Source of the DNA: Methylobacterium aquaticum
GTDB taxonomy: Bacteria > Pseudomonadota > Alphaproteobacteria > Rhizobiales > Beijerinckiaceae
NCBI RefSeq assembly: GCF_016804325.1
Contig: NZ_CP043627.1
Location: 1,551,501 to 1,615,500, forward strand
Length of the DNA: 64,000 nucleotides
Direction of reading: 5' to 3'
A program made the translations under genes and the position numbers. The notes beneath the pieces were generated by a model that did no database searches, was not told the origin of the DNA, and was given only the letters and a program-made list of their open reading frames with translations. This document shows, piece by piece, positions 35,356 to 43,815 of this stretch. Position 1 is the stretch's first letter, and every line of letters starts with the position of its first letter.

Positions 35356-37212
35356 GTGAGCGACGGATCGGCCCGCGGCGCCGTGCGCCGTCTCCTCGGC
35401 GGCACCGGCCGTTTCTTCGGCGGCTCGTCCGTGAGCCCCCCGCCCGTGAAACCGTCGAGCGACATCGACCCCGATGCGGAGGCCGCGCGGGAGCCGTTCG
35501 GCCCGCGGACGGTGCGGCGCTGGATCGCGCAGCGCTTCGCCTCGAGCCTGACCCGGCGCATCGTGGTCCTGAACCTCGCCGGGCTGATCGCGCTGCTGAT
35601 CGGCTTCCTCTACCTCAACCAGTTCCGCCAGGGCCTGATCGAGGCCCGGGTCCAGAGCCTCTTGACGCAAGGCGACATCATCGCCGGCGCCATCGCGGCG
35701 TCGGCGACCGTCGACACCGACGCGATCACCATCGATCCCGACCGGCTGCTCCAGCTCCAGGCCGGCGAGGGCGGCACTTACGGCGACGAGGCGCCCTCGG
35801 GCCTCGAATTCTCCCTCAACCCGGAGCGGGTGGCCCCGCTCCTGCGCCGCCTGATCACGCCGACCGGGACCCGCGCCCGGGTCTACGACCGCGACGGCAC
35901 GATGCTGATCGATTCGCGCGGGCTCTACATCCGGGGCGACCTCAGCCGCGATCCGCCGCCGGCGCACAAGGAGCGCCCGAGCCTGATCGAGCAGGCCTGG
36001 AACGCCGTGCGGACCCATGTGCCGGGTCTCGGCCGGCCCTCGACCGCCGACGAGCCGGGCCCGGCGGACGGGCGCACCCTGCCGGAAGTCCAGCGCGCGC
36101 TGGCCGGCGCCCGCGGCACCCTGGTGCGCCGCAACGGCCCGGGCGAGACCATCGTGTCCGTGGCGGTGCCGATCCAGCGCGGCCGCACCGTGCGCGGCGC
36201 CCTGCTGCTCTCGACCCAGGAAGGCGACATCGACAAGATCATCGCGGCGGAACGCTTCTCGCTGCTCCAGGTCTTCATCATCGCGGCGCTCGTGATGGTG
36301 GTGCTGTCGATGCTGGTCGCCGGGCAGATCGTCGGCCCGGTCGGGCGCCTGGCGGAGGCCGCGGAGCGGGTGCGCACCGGCATCAAGTCGCGGCAGGAGA
36401 TCCCCGACTTCACCCGGCGCACCGACGAGATCGGGCATCTGTCCCGGGCGCTGCGGGACATGACCCAGGCGCTCTACCGCCGCCTCGACGCGATCGAGAA
36501 TTTCGCGGCGGACGTGTCGCACGAGCTGAAGAACCCGCTCACCTCGCTCCGCAGCGCCGTCGAGACCCTGCCGCTGGCCAAGACCGACGAATCCCGCGGC
36601 CGGCTGCTGCAGGTGATCCAGCACGACGTGAAGCGCCTCGACCGGCTGATCAGCGACATCGCCGACGCCTCGCGCCTCGACGCCGAACTCGCCCGCGCCG
36701 AGGCGGGCCGGGTCGATCTGAGGAAGCTCATCACCACGGTGGTGTCGGTGGCCAACGAACGCCGGCGCCGGGGCGACGCGGCGATCGACCTCACCGTCGA
36801 ACCGGCGCCGTCCGGCACCGAGGACCCCTTCGCGATCCTCGGTCACGACAGCCGGCTCGGCCAGGTGGTCAACAACCTCCTGGACAATGCCCGCTCGTTC
36901 TCGCCCAAGGGGGCGACCGTCCGGGTGGCCCTGCGGCGGCGGCGCAACGCCGTCGAGCTGACCGTGGAGGATGACGGGCCGGGCATCCCGCCCCACGCCC
37001 TGGAGCGGATCTTCGAGCGCTTCTACACCGACCGGCCGGAACAGGGGTTCGGGCAGAATTCGGGTCTCGGCCTGTCGATCTCGCGCCAGATCGTGCAGGC
37101 CCATCGCGGCACGATCCGGGCCGAGAACCGCCTCGGGCCCCTGGGGGAAGACGGCGAGCCGGCCCTGCTCGGCGCCCGCTTCATCGTCCGCATCCCAGCC
37201 CAGAGCCGTTGA
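35356..37212 (+). CDS. chvG: Sensor histidine kinase ChvG
   Basis: Membrane sensor kinase partner of ChvI (ExoS in Sinorhizobium). The 618-aa protein has a Pro/Ser-rich cytoplasmic N-terminus, a first membrane helix (IVVLNLAGLIALLIGFLYLN, about 70-90), a periplasmic domain of about 200 residues, a second helix (VFIIAALVMVVLSMLVAGQIV), HAMP, the phosphoacceptor histidine in FAADVSHELKNPLTSLRSA and the ATPase boxes VVNNLLDNA, DDGPGIPP and GLGLSISRQIVQAH. Start codon GTG at 35356. It is followed 3 bp later by hprK, implying one transcript. Confidence 0.97.
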   Translation: MSDGSARGAVRRLLGGTGRFFGGSSVSPPPVKPSSDIDPDAEAAREPFGPRTVRRWIAQRFASSLTRRIVVLNLAGLIALLIGFLYLNQFRQGLIEARVQSLLTQGDIIAGAIAASATVDTDAITIDPDRLLQLQAGEGGTYGDEAPSGLEFSLNPERVAPLLRRLITPTGTRARVYDRDGTMLIDSRGLYIRGDLSRDPPPAHKERPSLIEQAWNAVRTHVPGLGRPSTADEPGPADGRTLPEVQRALAGARGTLVRRNGPGETIVSVAVPIQRGRTVRGALLLSTQEGDIDKIIAAERFSLLQVFIIAALVMVVLSMLVAGQIVGPVGRLAEAAERVRTGIKSRQEIPDFTRRTDEIGHLSRALRDMTQALYRRLDAIENFAADVSHELKNPLTSLRSAVETLPLAKTDESRGRLLQVIQHDVKRLDRLISDIADASRLDAELARAEAGRVDLRKLITTVVSVANERRRRGDAAIDLTVEPAPSGTEDPFAILGHDSRLGQVVNNLLDNARSFSPKGATVRVALRRRRNAVELTVEDDGPGIPPHALERIFERFYTDRPEQGFGQNSGLGLSISRQIVQAHRGTIRAENRLGPLGEDGEPALLGARFIVRIPAQSR

Positions 37213-37215
37213 GGC

Positions 37216-37665
37216 ATGGGCGCCGTCCATGCCAGCTGCGTCGTGCTGGGCGAGGACGGCATCCTGATCCGGGGCGCATCGGGCAGCGGCAAATCGACCC
37301 TGGTGCGTGACCTGATCGGGCTCGGCGCTATCTCGGGCGTCTTCGCCGCCCTCGTCGGCGACGACCGGGTGGCCCTGACGCAGCGGCACGGCCGCCTCGT
37401 CGCCGCACCGCACCCGGCCTTGGCCGGGCTCCTGGAGATCCGCGGGCTCGGCCTGCAACCCGTTGACGCTGCGGTGCCTTCCGCGATCCTGCGCCTCGTC
37501 GTCGACCTCGCCGAGGCCGCCCCGCGGATGCCGGACGCATCCGAGGAGACGGTTCTTCTCCAGGGGGTGGCGCTTCCCAGGATGGTCCTGTCGCCGGACC
37601 CCGGCCGGGCCGCAACGGTGCTGTGGCGTTGGCGCCGCCTCCGTGTCATGATGATGACCGATTGA
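37216..37665 (+). CDS. hprK: HPr kinase/phosphorylase, short alphaproteobacterial form
   Basis: Phosphorylates or dephosphorylates HPr on its regulatory serine. The 149-aa protein lacks the N-terminal domain of Firmicute HprK but keeps the catalytic core: P-loop RGASGSGKSTLVRDL and the VGDDRVAL segment bearing the catalytic acidic pair; the region LLEIRGLGLQP matches the HprK signature EIRGxGxx. This truncated form is normal in Rhizobiales, where it lies in the chvIG-hprK-manX-ptsH cluster. Starts 3 bp after chvG. Confidence 0.93.
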   Translation: MGAVHASCVVLGEDGILIRGASGSGKSTLVRDLIGLGAISGVFAALVGDDRVALTQRHGRLVAAPHPALAGLLEIRGLGLQPVDAAVPSAILRLVVDLAEAAPRMPDASEETVLLQGVALPRMVLSPDPGRAATVLWRWRRLRVMMMTD

Positions 37666-37753
37666 TGCGGATTTCGCCGCATTGCTCTTGCGCTCGCCTT
37701 TGCGCTGCACAAAATGGCGGCTCGGCTCCAACGGGGCGTCGGAACTCGTGTCG

Positions 37754-38155
37754 ATGATTGGAATGGTGCTCGTCACCCACGGCCTGCTCGCGACGGAATT
37801 CAAAGCCGCGCTGGAGCACGTCGTTGGGCCGCAGGAGCAGCTCGAGACGATCACCATCGGCCCCGAGGACGACATGGAGGTCCGTCGCAAGGACATCATG
37901 TCGGCGGTGTGCCGGGTGAATACCGGTGACGGCGTCGTCGTGCTGACCGACATGTTCGGGGGGACGCCCTCGAACCTCGCGCTCTCGTGCATGAATGGCG
38001 GCTCGGTCGAGGTGGTCGCCGGCATCAACCTGCCGATGCTGATCAAGCTCGCCAGCGTGCGCGACGAGGAATCCCTCGGGGACGCGGTGCTCCACGCCCA
38101 GGAGGCCGGGCGCAAGTACATCAACGTCGCCTCGCGGGTGCTCGCCGGGAAGTAG
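37754..38155 (+). CDS. PTS EIIA component, mannose family (EIIA-Man-like)
   Basis: Phosphocarrier protein of the regulatory (non-transporting) PTS. The 133-aa product begins MIGMVLVTHGLLATEF, with the phosphorylated His at residue 9, and has the FGGTPSN(L) loop of the EIIA-Man fold near 71. No EIIB/C genes are nearby, as expected for the Rhizobiales PTS, in which this EIIA is the end of a phosphate relay from PtsP and HPr. A GTG six bases upstream (37748) is an alternative start. Confidence 0.93.
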   Translation: MIGMVLVTHGLLATEFKAALEHVVGPQEQLETITIGPEDDMEVRRKDIMSAVCRVNTGDGVVVLTDMFGGTPSNLALSCMNGGSVEVVAGINLPMLIKLASVRDEESLGDAVLHAQEAGRKYINVASRVLAGK

Positions 38156-38252
38156 GGCGAGCCCGTAACGGCGTATGGCCCGCACCCTCGATTCCCACCG
38201 CAACCGCTCCGGACGGTCGCTCGATCGTGCCGCTGTCCAGGGTTCTGGTTTT

Positions 38253-38303
38253 GCCGCATCGTCCACGGCAAACCGGTCTCCACTTCGTCGGAAAATGCTC
38301 TAG
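38253..38303. repeat. Palindromic repeat family C, copy 2 (degenerate)
   Basis: Shares the right half of copy 1 (ACCGGTCTCCACTTCGTCGGAAAATGCTCTAG) but its left arm is degraded (GCCGCATCGTCCACGGCAA). It lies between the EIIA and HPr genes, 110 bp ahead of the HPr start, so it would be part of a read-through transcript. Confidence 0.7.
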
Positions 38304-38412
38304 CTTTCTGCGGAAGCCCGGTTACCGTAACCGGACGCTTCCCGACGACGCGCGCGAGACCCGGACGACCGCCGTGGCGGTCCGAACCGGATCCGAGCAG
38401 GTGCCCCGACCG

Positions 38413-38742
38413 ATGACGCCCTTTGCCGATACAGACGAGCCCGACGGCGAATTGCCGCCGGTTCCCGAGGGTGCCAGCGCCCGCGACCTCCCCATCATCA
38501 ACCGCCGCGGCCTGCACGCCCGGGCCTCCGCCAAGTTCGTGCAGACGGTGGAGAAGTTCGGCTCCGAGGTCACGGTGAGCCGGGGCGGCGAGACGGTGGG
38601 CGGGCGCTCGATCATGGGCCTGCTCACCCTCGGCGCGGCGCAGGGGACCAGCATCCGGGTCACGGCGCTCGGGCCCGACCAGGATTCCTGCATGGAGGCG
38701 ATCACCGCCCTCCTCGCCAACCGCTTCGGCGAGGACGAGTAG
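38413..38742 (+). CDS. ptsH: Phosphocarrier protein HPr (NPr-type)
   Basis: Central phosphocarrier between EI-Ntr (PtsP) and EIIA proteins. The 109-aa protein has the active-site histidine at residue 35 in NRRGLHARASAKFV and the HprK-regulated serine at 66 in GGRSIMGLLTLGA. A 25-residue acidic N-terminal extension (MTPFADTDEPDGELPP...) precedes the usual domain; an internal start is possible but none with a good ribosome site is evident. Same direction as the EIIA gene after a 257-bp gap containing a palindromic repeat. Confidence 0.94.
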   Translation: MTPFADTDEPDGELPPVPEGASARDLPIINRRGLHARASAKFVQTVEKFGSEVTVSRGGETVGGRSIMGLLTLGAAQGTSIRVTALGPDQDSCMEAITALLANRFGEDE

Positions 38743-38745
38743 GCC

Positions 38746-39708
38746 TCACGCCCGCAGGCGCATCAGCCGGCGCAAGCTCGTCCGTTCCGGCTGCCGGCGC
38801 GCGCCGCCCGAGGCCTCGACCGTGACCAGGGCCTCGATGCGCGCGGGCGCCGATGCCAGGGCCGGTCCTTGCGCCAGGCAGAGTCCGGCCTGGCGCCAGA
38901 TCGTGTCGTGCCGGCCCGTCGCGAGGTGGACGGCCGCCGCCACCACCTCCCCGTCCCGCCGCACCAGATCGACGCAGGCCTGGCCGCGATGGGCGAAGCG
39001 CCGCGTCACCACCCGGAAGGCGGTCGCCGTCGTCGGATCCGCGAGCAGGCTGCCCGGACCGCGCCGGGCATCGAGCACCAGAAAATGCTCGACGGCGTCG
39101 CGCAGGCGCACCGGGTCGCGCACCCGCTCCAGCGAGGTCCGCCCGGCCGGCAGGGTCAGGGGGGCGGGATCGGGCGCCGTCATCTCCTCCTGGTCCACCA
39201 CCGCGAGGCGGCGTCCGGTGCTGCCCGCGGCCTCGCCCAGCGCGACCGCGAGGCCCGAATCCGGCCGCAGGTCCGGCCAGTGCAGATCGACGAGCCGCAA
39301 CGGCGATCCTCGCAGGTGGTCGAGGGCGGTGCGCAGCACCGCCGCGGCATGGCCGGCATCGATCGCCGCCTCGGCTGTCCCGGCGAGCGGCAGGCGCCAG
39401 AGCCGGGCGCGGCCGGCCAGCCCCTGGCGGGCCGGCAACTGCAGCGGCAGCACGCCGCGCAGGGTCGGAACGCGCAGGCCGTCCTGCCAGACCAGCAGCA
39501 GGGCGAGGGTCCTGCCGTCGGCGAGATGCTGCGCCACCGTCAGGGTGAAGTCCGGATCGGCGTAGACGCTGGGCTCGAGCACCCGGGCCATCAGGCTGCG
39601 CCAGGCCTCCACCTCGGGCTCGCGCAGCGAGGAGGGATGGCGCAGCTCCGCCCGCAGGCTCACCGCGCCCGTCAGACCGCCTTCGATCAGCGTGAAGGGA
39701 GTGCTCAT
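38746..39708 (-). CDS. GNAT-like acetyltransferase, CelD/BcsL type (tentative)
   Basis: 320-aa soluble protein. The middle and C-terminal part (WRSLMARVLEPSVYADPDF, FRVVTRRFAHRGQACVDLVRRDGEVVAAAVHLATGRHDTIWRQAG) resembles the double-GNAT proteins annotated as CelD/BcsL acetyltransferases, which are often near polysaccharide genes. The match is by general pattern only. The ATG at 39708 opens MSTPFTLIEGG. It ends 3 bp from the convergent HPr gene; the cobW-like gene lies upstream on the same strand, about 100 bp away. Confidence 0.6.
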   Translation of the reverse strand: MSTPFTLIEGGLTGAVSLRAELRHPSSLREPEVEAWRSLMARVLEPSVYADPDFTLTVAQHLADGRTLALLLVWQDGLRVPTLRGVLPLQLPARQGLAGRARLWRLPLAGTAEAAIDAGHAAAVLRTALDHLRGSPLRLVDLHWPDLRPDSGLAVALGEAAGSTGRRLAVVDQEEMTAPDPAPLTLPAGRTSLERVRDPVRLRDAVEHFLVLDARRGPGSLLADPTTATAFRVVTRRFAHRGQACVDLVRRDGEVVAAAVHLATGRHDTIWRQAGLCLAQGPALASAPARIEALVTVEASGGARRQPERTSLRRLMRLRA

Positions 39709-39812
39709 CGCAGCCTCGTTCCGGGTCACCTGCCCCGAAATGGGACAGGGACGCGGCCCCAGCGGCCGCGCCGGGCGAGGCGGTTCAAGCGGCGTGCCGG
39801 CCCGTGACGGGA

Positions 39813-40904
39813 TCAGCCGCCCGGGATCGCCAGCGGGTTGCCGGTGAGTGCCGCGGCGTCCGGCGCGTCGATGGCCGGCCGGCCCAGGAAGGCGTCCCAC
39901 AGCCGGCGCACGAAGGCGGGATCGAGATCGCGCACGATCAGGACCAGCCGCGAGCGGGTGTCGCCGTCGGGCCAGGCCGGCAGGGTCGCGGGCGTGTGGA
40001 CGACGTGCTGCACCCCATGCACCACCACCGGGCGCGCCGGATCGTCGGTGAGCGCCACCAGCCCCTTCAGGCGCAGGAGCTTCGGCCCGTGGGCGGAGCG
40101 CAGCAGGTCGAGGAACATCTCGAACGCCGCTCGCGGCACCGGCGCGTCGCTCACCAGATGGAAGGCCCGGATCGCCGCATCGTGCCGGTTGACGTCGTGG
40201 TGGTGATGGCCGTGACCGTGATGGTGGTGATGCCCGTCCTCCGCCCCGAGCCAGGCCCGCACGTCCGCCACCTTGCCGTCGAGATCGAACAACCCTCCGA
40301 GCATCGCGTCCGCCGGGGCGTCCGGCGCCAGGATCGCGGCGCCCGGGTTGATCCGGGCGAGGCGGGCGCGCACGCGCTCGGCGCTCCCGCCCGCCAGATC
40401 GGTCTTGGTGACGATCAGCCGGTCGGCCACCGCGACCTGGCGCAGGGCCTCCGGATGGGCGTCGAGGGTGCCGTCGCCGTTGACCGCGTCGACCACCGTG
40501 ACCACGCCCTGGAGCGCGTACCGCATCGCGACGTAGGGGTGGTAGAGCAGCGCGTGCAGGATCGGCGCCGGGTCGGCGAGGCCGGTGGTCTCGATCACCA
40601 CCCGGCGGAACGGCTGGATCCGCCCGTTGTCGCGCTTGCGCAGCAGGTCCTCCAGGGTGGCGATCAGGTCGCCGCGCACCGTGCAGCACAGGCAGCCGGC
40701 CCCGAGCAGGATCATCCCCTCGTCCACCGTCTCGATCAGCAGGTGATCGAGCCCGACCTCGCCGAACTCGTTGACGATCACCACCGTGTCGGCGAGGTCC
40801 GGCGACTGCAGCAGCCGGTTGAGCAGGGTGGTCTTCCCGGCCCCGAGGAAGCCGGTGAGGATCGTGAGCGGGATCGGGGCCGGGCGGCCGGGGGTGTCGG
40901 TCAT
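39813..40904 (-). CDS. CobW/COG0523-family GTP-binding metallochaperone
   Basis: G3E-family GTPase that inserts or allocates metal (cobalt, zinc or iron) to target enzymes. 363 aa: Walker A TGFLGAGKTTLLN, the metal-binding CxCC motif in GAGCLCCTVRGDL, Walker B VIETTGLADPAP, base motif VTKTDLA, and a striking histidine-rich loop HHHHHGHGHHHHD near 220, before the C-terminal domain. The His loop favours zinc or nickel/cobalt buffering. The subfamily (CobW of B12 synthesis versus zinc-responsive YjiA/ZigA-like) cannot be settled, as no B12 gene or Zur box is visible. B12-dependent MetH elsewhere in the window gives a need for cobalamin but no direct link. Confidence 0.9.
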   Translation of the reverse strand: MTDTPGRPAPIPLTILTGFLGAGKTTLLNRLLQSPDLADTVVIVNEFGEVGLDHLLIETVDEGMILLGAGCLCCTVRGDLIATLEDLLRKRDNGRIQPFRRVVIETTGLADPAPILHALLYHPYVAMRYALQGVVTVVDAVNGDGTLDAHPEALRQVAVADRLIVTKTDLAGGSAERVRARLARINPGAAILAPDAPADAMLGGLFDLDGKVADVRAWLGAEDGHHHHHGHGHHHHDVNRHDAAIRAFHLVSDAPVPRAAFEMFLDLLRSAHGPKLLRLKGLVALTDDPARPVVVHGVQHVVHTPATLPAWPDGDTRSRLVLIVRDLDPAFVRRLWDAFLGRPAIDAPDAAALTGNPLAIPGG

Positions 40905-41410
40905 GCGGGCGGTCTCGTCTCGGGCGATGGTCCGGAGATGGGGAGCCCGGTGGACATGCGGGATGGGTGGGGCTGATGTCGAGGGTGGGAGGGCGGCTGA
41001 TTTCCGTTCGGTGGCCGAGAGACGTGCAAGCTCGCACGCATGTCCCACCCGCACCTGGAAGCAGTCCGGCGGACGGAAAAGGCGGGGTTTTCTCCTCTCC
41101 CCGCGGGCGGCTATCGCGTTCACACATCTCGGTCCGAGTGCGTTCCCGTTCAAAGGTAACGCGCCTCTCCTCCCCCTTGTGGGGAGGAGTTGGAGGTGGG
41201 GGTGGTGCCACGTAGAGCGCGAGGCTTTTCCGGCACCACCCCCACCCCCAGCCCCTCCCCACAAGGGGGAGGGGAAAGCGCGCGCTTTTACAAAGGGTTA
41301 GACCTCAGCGGAGTTTTGTGAATCCACTAGCTGCCCGCGGGGAGAGGGGAAGCCCGCGCTTCACCCGGCGACGTTCGACCACGATCATACGACCATGAGG
41401 GACTCATCCC
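40905..41410. other. Intergenic region with palindromic repeat
   Basis: 506 bp between the divergent cobW-like and higA-like genes. The centre is palindromic repeat D (41165-41274). The left 250 bp shows nothing recognisable. The short stretch before higA is too small for an intact HigB toxin and shows no HigB motif. Confidence 0.6.
41165..41274. repeat. Long inverted repeat, family D
   Basis: Arms of about 40 bp: CCTCCCCCTTGTGGGGAGG...GGTGGGGGTGGTGCC on the left and GGCACCACCCCCACCCCC...CCTCCCCACAAGGGGGAGG on the right, around a 24-bp loop. One copy in the window. From memory, ACAAGGGGGAGGGG-type elements are common between genes in Rhizobiales. Confidence 0.8.
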
Positions 41411-41743
41411 ATGGACCCTGACAATGACCTGCGAATGAAGACCCCCGCCCATCCGGGCGGGTTCGTACGGGCTGACATCATCGAAGCCTACGGCCTCTCG
41501 GTGACCGACGCCGCGCAAATGCTCGGCGTCACCCGCCCTGCCCTGTCGGCGCTGCTCAACGAGCGCTCGTCCCTGTCCCCCGAGATGGCGCTGCGCATTG
41601 AGAAGGCGTTCGGCGTCTCCATGGATACGCTGATGCGCATGCAGACCAGCTTCGACATCGCGCAGGCGCGGCTGCGCGAGGGCGAGATCCGGGTCGAGCG
41701 GTTCACCGGATCACCGGTCGATCCGCAGCCTATGCGGGGGTGA
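41411..41743 (+). CDS. HigA-family antitoxin-like XRE regulator
   Basis: 110-aa helix-turn-helix protein. HPGGFVRADIIEAYGLSVTDAAQMLGVTRPALSALLNERSSLSPEMALRIEKAFGVSMDTLMRMQ matches the HigA/VapI antitoxin family from end to end. HigA normally follows its toxin gene higB by a few bases, but no HigB-like frame lies in the 500 bp upstream or the 200 bp downstream. It is thus either an orphan antitoxin or a stand-alone regulator. Confidence 0.9.
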   Translation: MDPDNDLRMKTPAHPGGFVRADIIEAYGLSVTDAAQMLGVTRPALSALLNERSSLSPEMALRIEKAFGVSMDTLMRMQTSFDIAQARLREGEIRVERFTGSPVDPQPMRG

Positions 41744-41837
41744 CAGCGGCACCTGCCCCGGAACGCAGACGGTGCAGCTACGATCATGGACCAAGGCAAA
41801 GTCCTGGCGGAGGATCGGTGCCGCCAGAGCACCTTAC

Positions 41838-41931
41838 GATCGCGCTGCAATCGCGAAGCTTCGCCAGGCCTATGATTCTACAGCATTTTCTACGACGAAC
41901 CGGCATTCGCTTCGTCGGAAAATGCTCGTGC
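41838..41931. repeat. Palindromic repeat family C, copy 3
   Basis: Shares with copy 1 both the CGATCGCGCTGCAATCG stretch and the stem GCATTTTC...GAAAATGC around ACGACGAACCGGCATTCGCTTCGTCG. It lies between the higA-like gene and the 3' end of the convergent carboxypeptidase gene. Confidence 0.8.
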
Positions 41932-41942
41932 CCCACCGGGGC

Positions 41943-43439
41943 TCAGTCGTCCTTCTTGCGCGCCGACTTCACGGCCGGCTTCGCCGCGGGCTTGGCTTCG
42001 GCCTTCTGAGCAGGCTTGGCCGACGGCTTCACCGCCTTGGCAGCCGGCTTCGCGGCGGGCGTCACGGCCGCCTTGTGCCCCTTCGGCTCGGCGATCACCG
42101 CGGTGGCCGGGCCGGTCGAGGTGAAGGCGGAGGCCGCGGCCGGCGTCGCGCCCTTGTGGCGGGCCAGCAGCTTGGGCTGCGGCACGGTGGCGCCGGTCGC
42201 CGCGATGCTGCGGCTCGGAGCGGGCTTTTGCGGCACGGGCTTGGCCACCTTCACCCGGGCGGGCTTCACCGCAGCGGGTTTGGCCGGCGCCGCATCGTCG
42301 TTCGCCGCGATGGCGCTCTCGGCCGGGTCGCGGCCGGTCCAGACCAGCACCGGCTGCAACGGCGCCCGGGGCGGCAGGGCGCGGTTGCGCAGGGCCGCGC
42401 TGTTCATGGTGGCGAAGGCGAGCGCCGAGGAGGGCGGCGCGCCGGCGGCCATCAGCTGCGCGGTGGCGTTGTCGGCGTTGCCGCCGGCGGCCGCTCCCGC
42501 GGTCACCGCGGAGGAATCCGAGTCGGCCGGCATCGGCCGGCGCTTGTCGCAGATATAGGGCCGCATGTCCGGCGGGGCCGAAATCGACGAGACCGGCAGT
42601 TCGTTGATCGTCTGGCCGCCGAAGCTGAACCCCGACTGCCCGAAGCCGTAATCGAACAGGTCGGCGGCCTTCAGGTCGCGCTCGCGGGCGCTCGCCTGGC
42701 CCATCACCACCGTGATGATGCGCCGGCCGTTGCGGTTGGCGGTCGCCACCACGTTGAAGCCGCCCGAGCAGATGAAGCCGGTCTTCATCCCGTCGACGCC
42801 GGCATAGCGGCCGAGCAGGCCGTTGTGGTTCGGCATCACCGCGCGGCCGAACTGGATCGCCGAGATCGAGAACAGGTCGCGGTTCTCGGGGAAGTCGCGC
42901 AGCAGCGCCCGGGCGAGGACCGCCATGTCGCGGGCCGAGGTCCATTGCCGCGGATCGGGCAGGCCGTTGGGGTTGTACCAGTGGCTGTCGCGCATGCCGA
43001 GGCGCTGCGCGGTCTCGTTCATCTGGGCGGCGAAGCCGTCGATCGAGCCGCCGAGATTCTCGCCGATCGCCCAGGCGACGTCGTTGGCCGACTTCACCAT
43101 GATGATCTTGAGGGCGTTGTCGAGGGTGAGCTGGGTGCCGGGCTTGAAGCCCATCTTGGAGGGCGGCTCGGCCGCGGCGGCCTCCGAGATGGTGAGGAGC
43201 TGGTCCATCGAGGCGCGGCCCTGGCGCACCATGTCGAGGGCGACGTAGGTCGTCATCAGCTTGGTGATCGAGGCCGGGTACCAGGGGTCTGTGCCGCCCT
43301 GGTTGTAGATCACCTTGCCGGAATCGACGTCGACGACCAGCATCGGTGCGGTGACCGCTCCCGCCGTCCCGGCAGCCAGAAGGGCGCCGAGGCCGAAGAG
43401 GCGTCCGGCGAGGCGCGGCAGCAGCGCAGCAGTGAACAT
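41943..43439 (-). CDS. D-alanyl-D-alanine carboxypeptidase (PBP5/6-like, S11 family)
   Basis: Periplasmic serine peptidase that trims the terminal D-Ala from peptidoglycan stem peptides. The 498-aa protein has a signal peptide (MFTAALLPRLAGRLFGLGALLAAGTAGA), active-site SxxK in PASITKLMT, SxN in VKSANDVAWAIGE and KTG in VDGMKTGFICSGGFN. The last ~100 residues form an Ala/Lys/Pro-rich tail (repeats such as KPAAKPAVKSARKK) with a histone-H1-like composition, far more basic than the usual PBP5 membrane anchor. It may hold the enzyme on the anionic cell wall or membrane. The ATG at 43439 opens the signal peptide; upstream residues are not conserved. Confidence 0.93.
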   Translation of the reverse strand: MFTAALLPRLAGRLFGLGALLAAGTAGAVTAPMLVVDVDSGKVIYNQGGTDPWYPASITKLMTTYVALDMVRQGRASMDQLLTISEAAAAEPPSKMGFKPGTQLTLDNALKIIMVKSANDVAWAIGENLGGSIDGFAAQMNETAQRLGMRDSHWYNPNGLPDPRQWTSARDMAVLARALLRDFPENRDLFSISAIQFGRAVMPNHNGLLGRYAGVDGMKTGFICSGGFNVVATANRNGRRIITVVMGQASARERDLKAADLFDYGFGQSGFSFGGQTINELPVSSISAPPDMRPYICDKRRPMPADSDSSAVTAGAAAGGNADNATAQLMAAGAPPSSALAFATMNSAALRNRALPPRAPLQPVLVWTGRDPAESAIAANDDAAPAKPAAVKPARVKVAKPVPQKPAPSRSIAATGATVPQPKLLARHKGATPAAASAFTSTGPATAVIAEPKGHKAAVTPAAKPAAKAVKPSAKPAQKAEAKPAAKPAVKSARKKDD

Positions 43440-43815
43440 TCCGATGGATCCCCGTCGTGCCGGCGCCGCCTCGCGGCGCCTCCCGCGACCGTCCGACCTC
43501 AAGTTGGCCGTCCGATCGCGCCGCCCCGGGCACCGCACGGCGGACCGACCGTGATTGTAGGGCAACGGCGAAGCTTTTGACAGCGCCGCGCGACGTCCCC
43601 ATCAACCCGCCATCCGTGGCGGGAGCATGGCGGCGCTGCCATCCCGTGCCCGCCCACAGGGCCGTCCACAGGGGAGAAAGGGGCCCCGGCCTTGCGCGGG
43701 AGGCCTGCATCCGGTGGGCTTGCCGGCGCGGCTCCCATCTGACACGGCAGGACGGCCACACGAACCCTTTGGAGCAGCGCGCGACGCCACCCGGCGGCGC
43801 CCGACGATCGACATC
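43440..43815. other. Intergenic region carboxypeptidase/queE
   Basis: 376 bp between divergent genes. I see no repeat, RNA gene or convincing coding frame; it presumably contains the two promoters. Confidence 0.5.
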
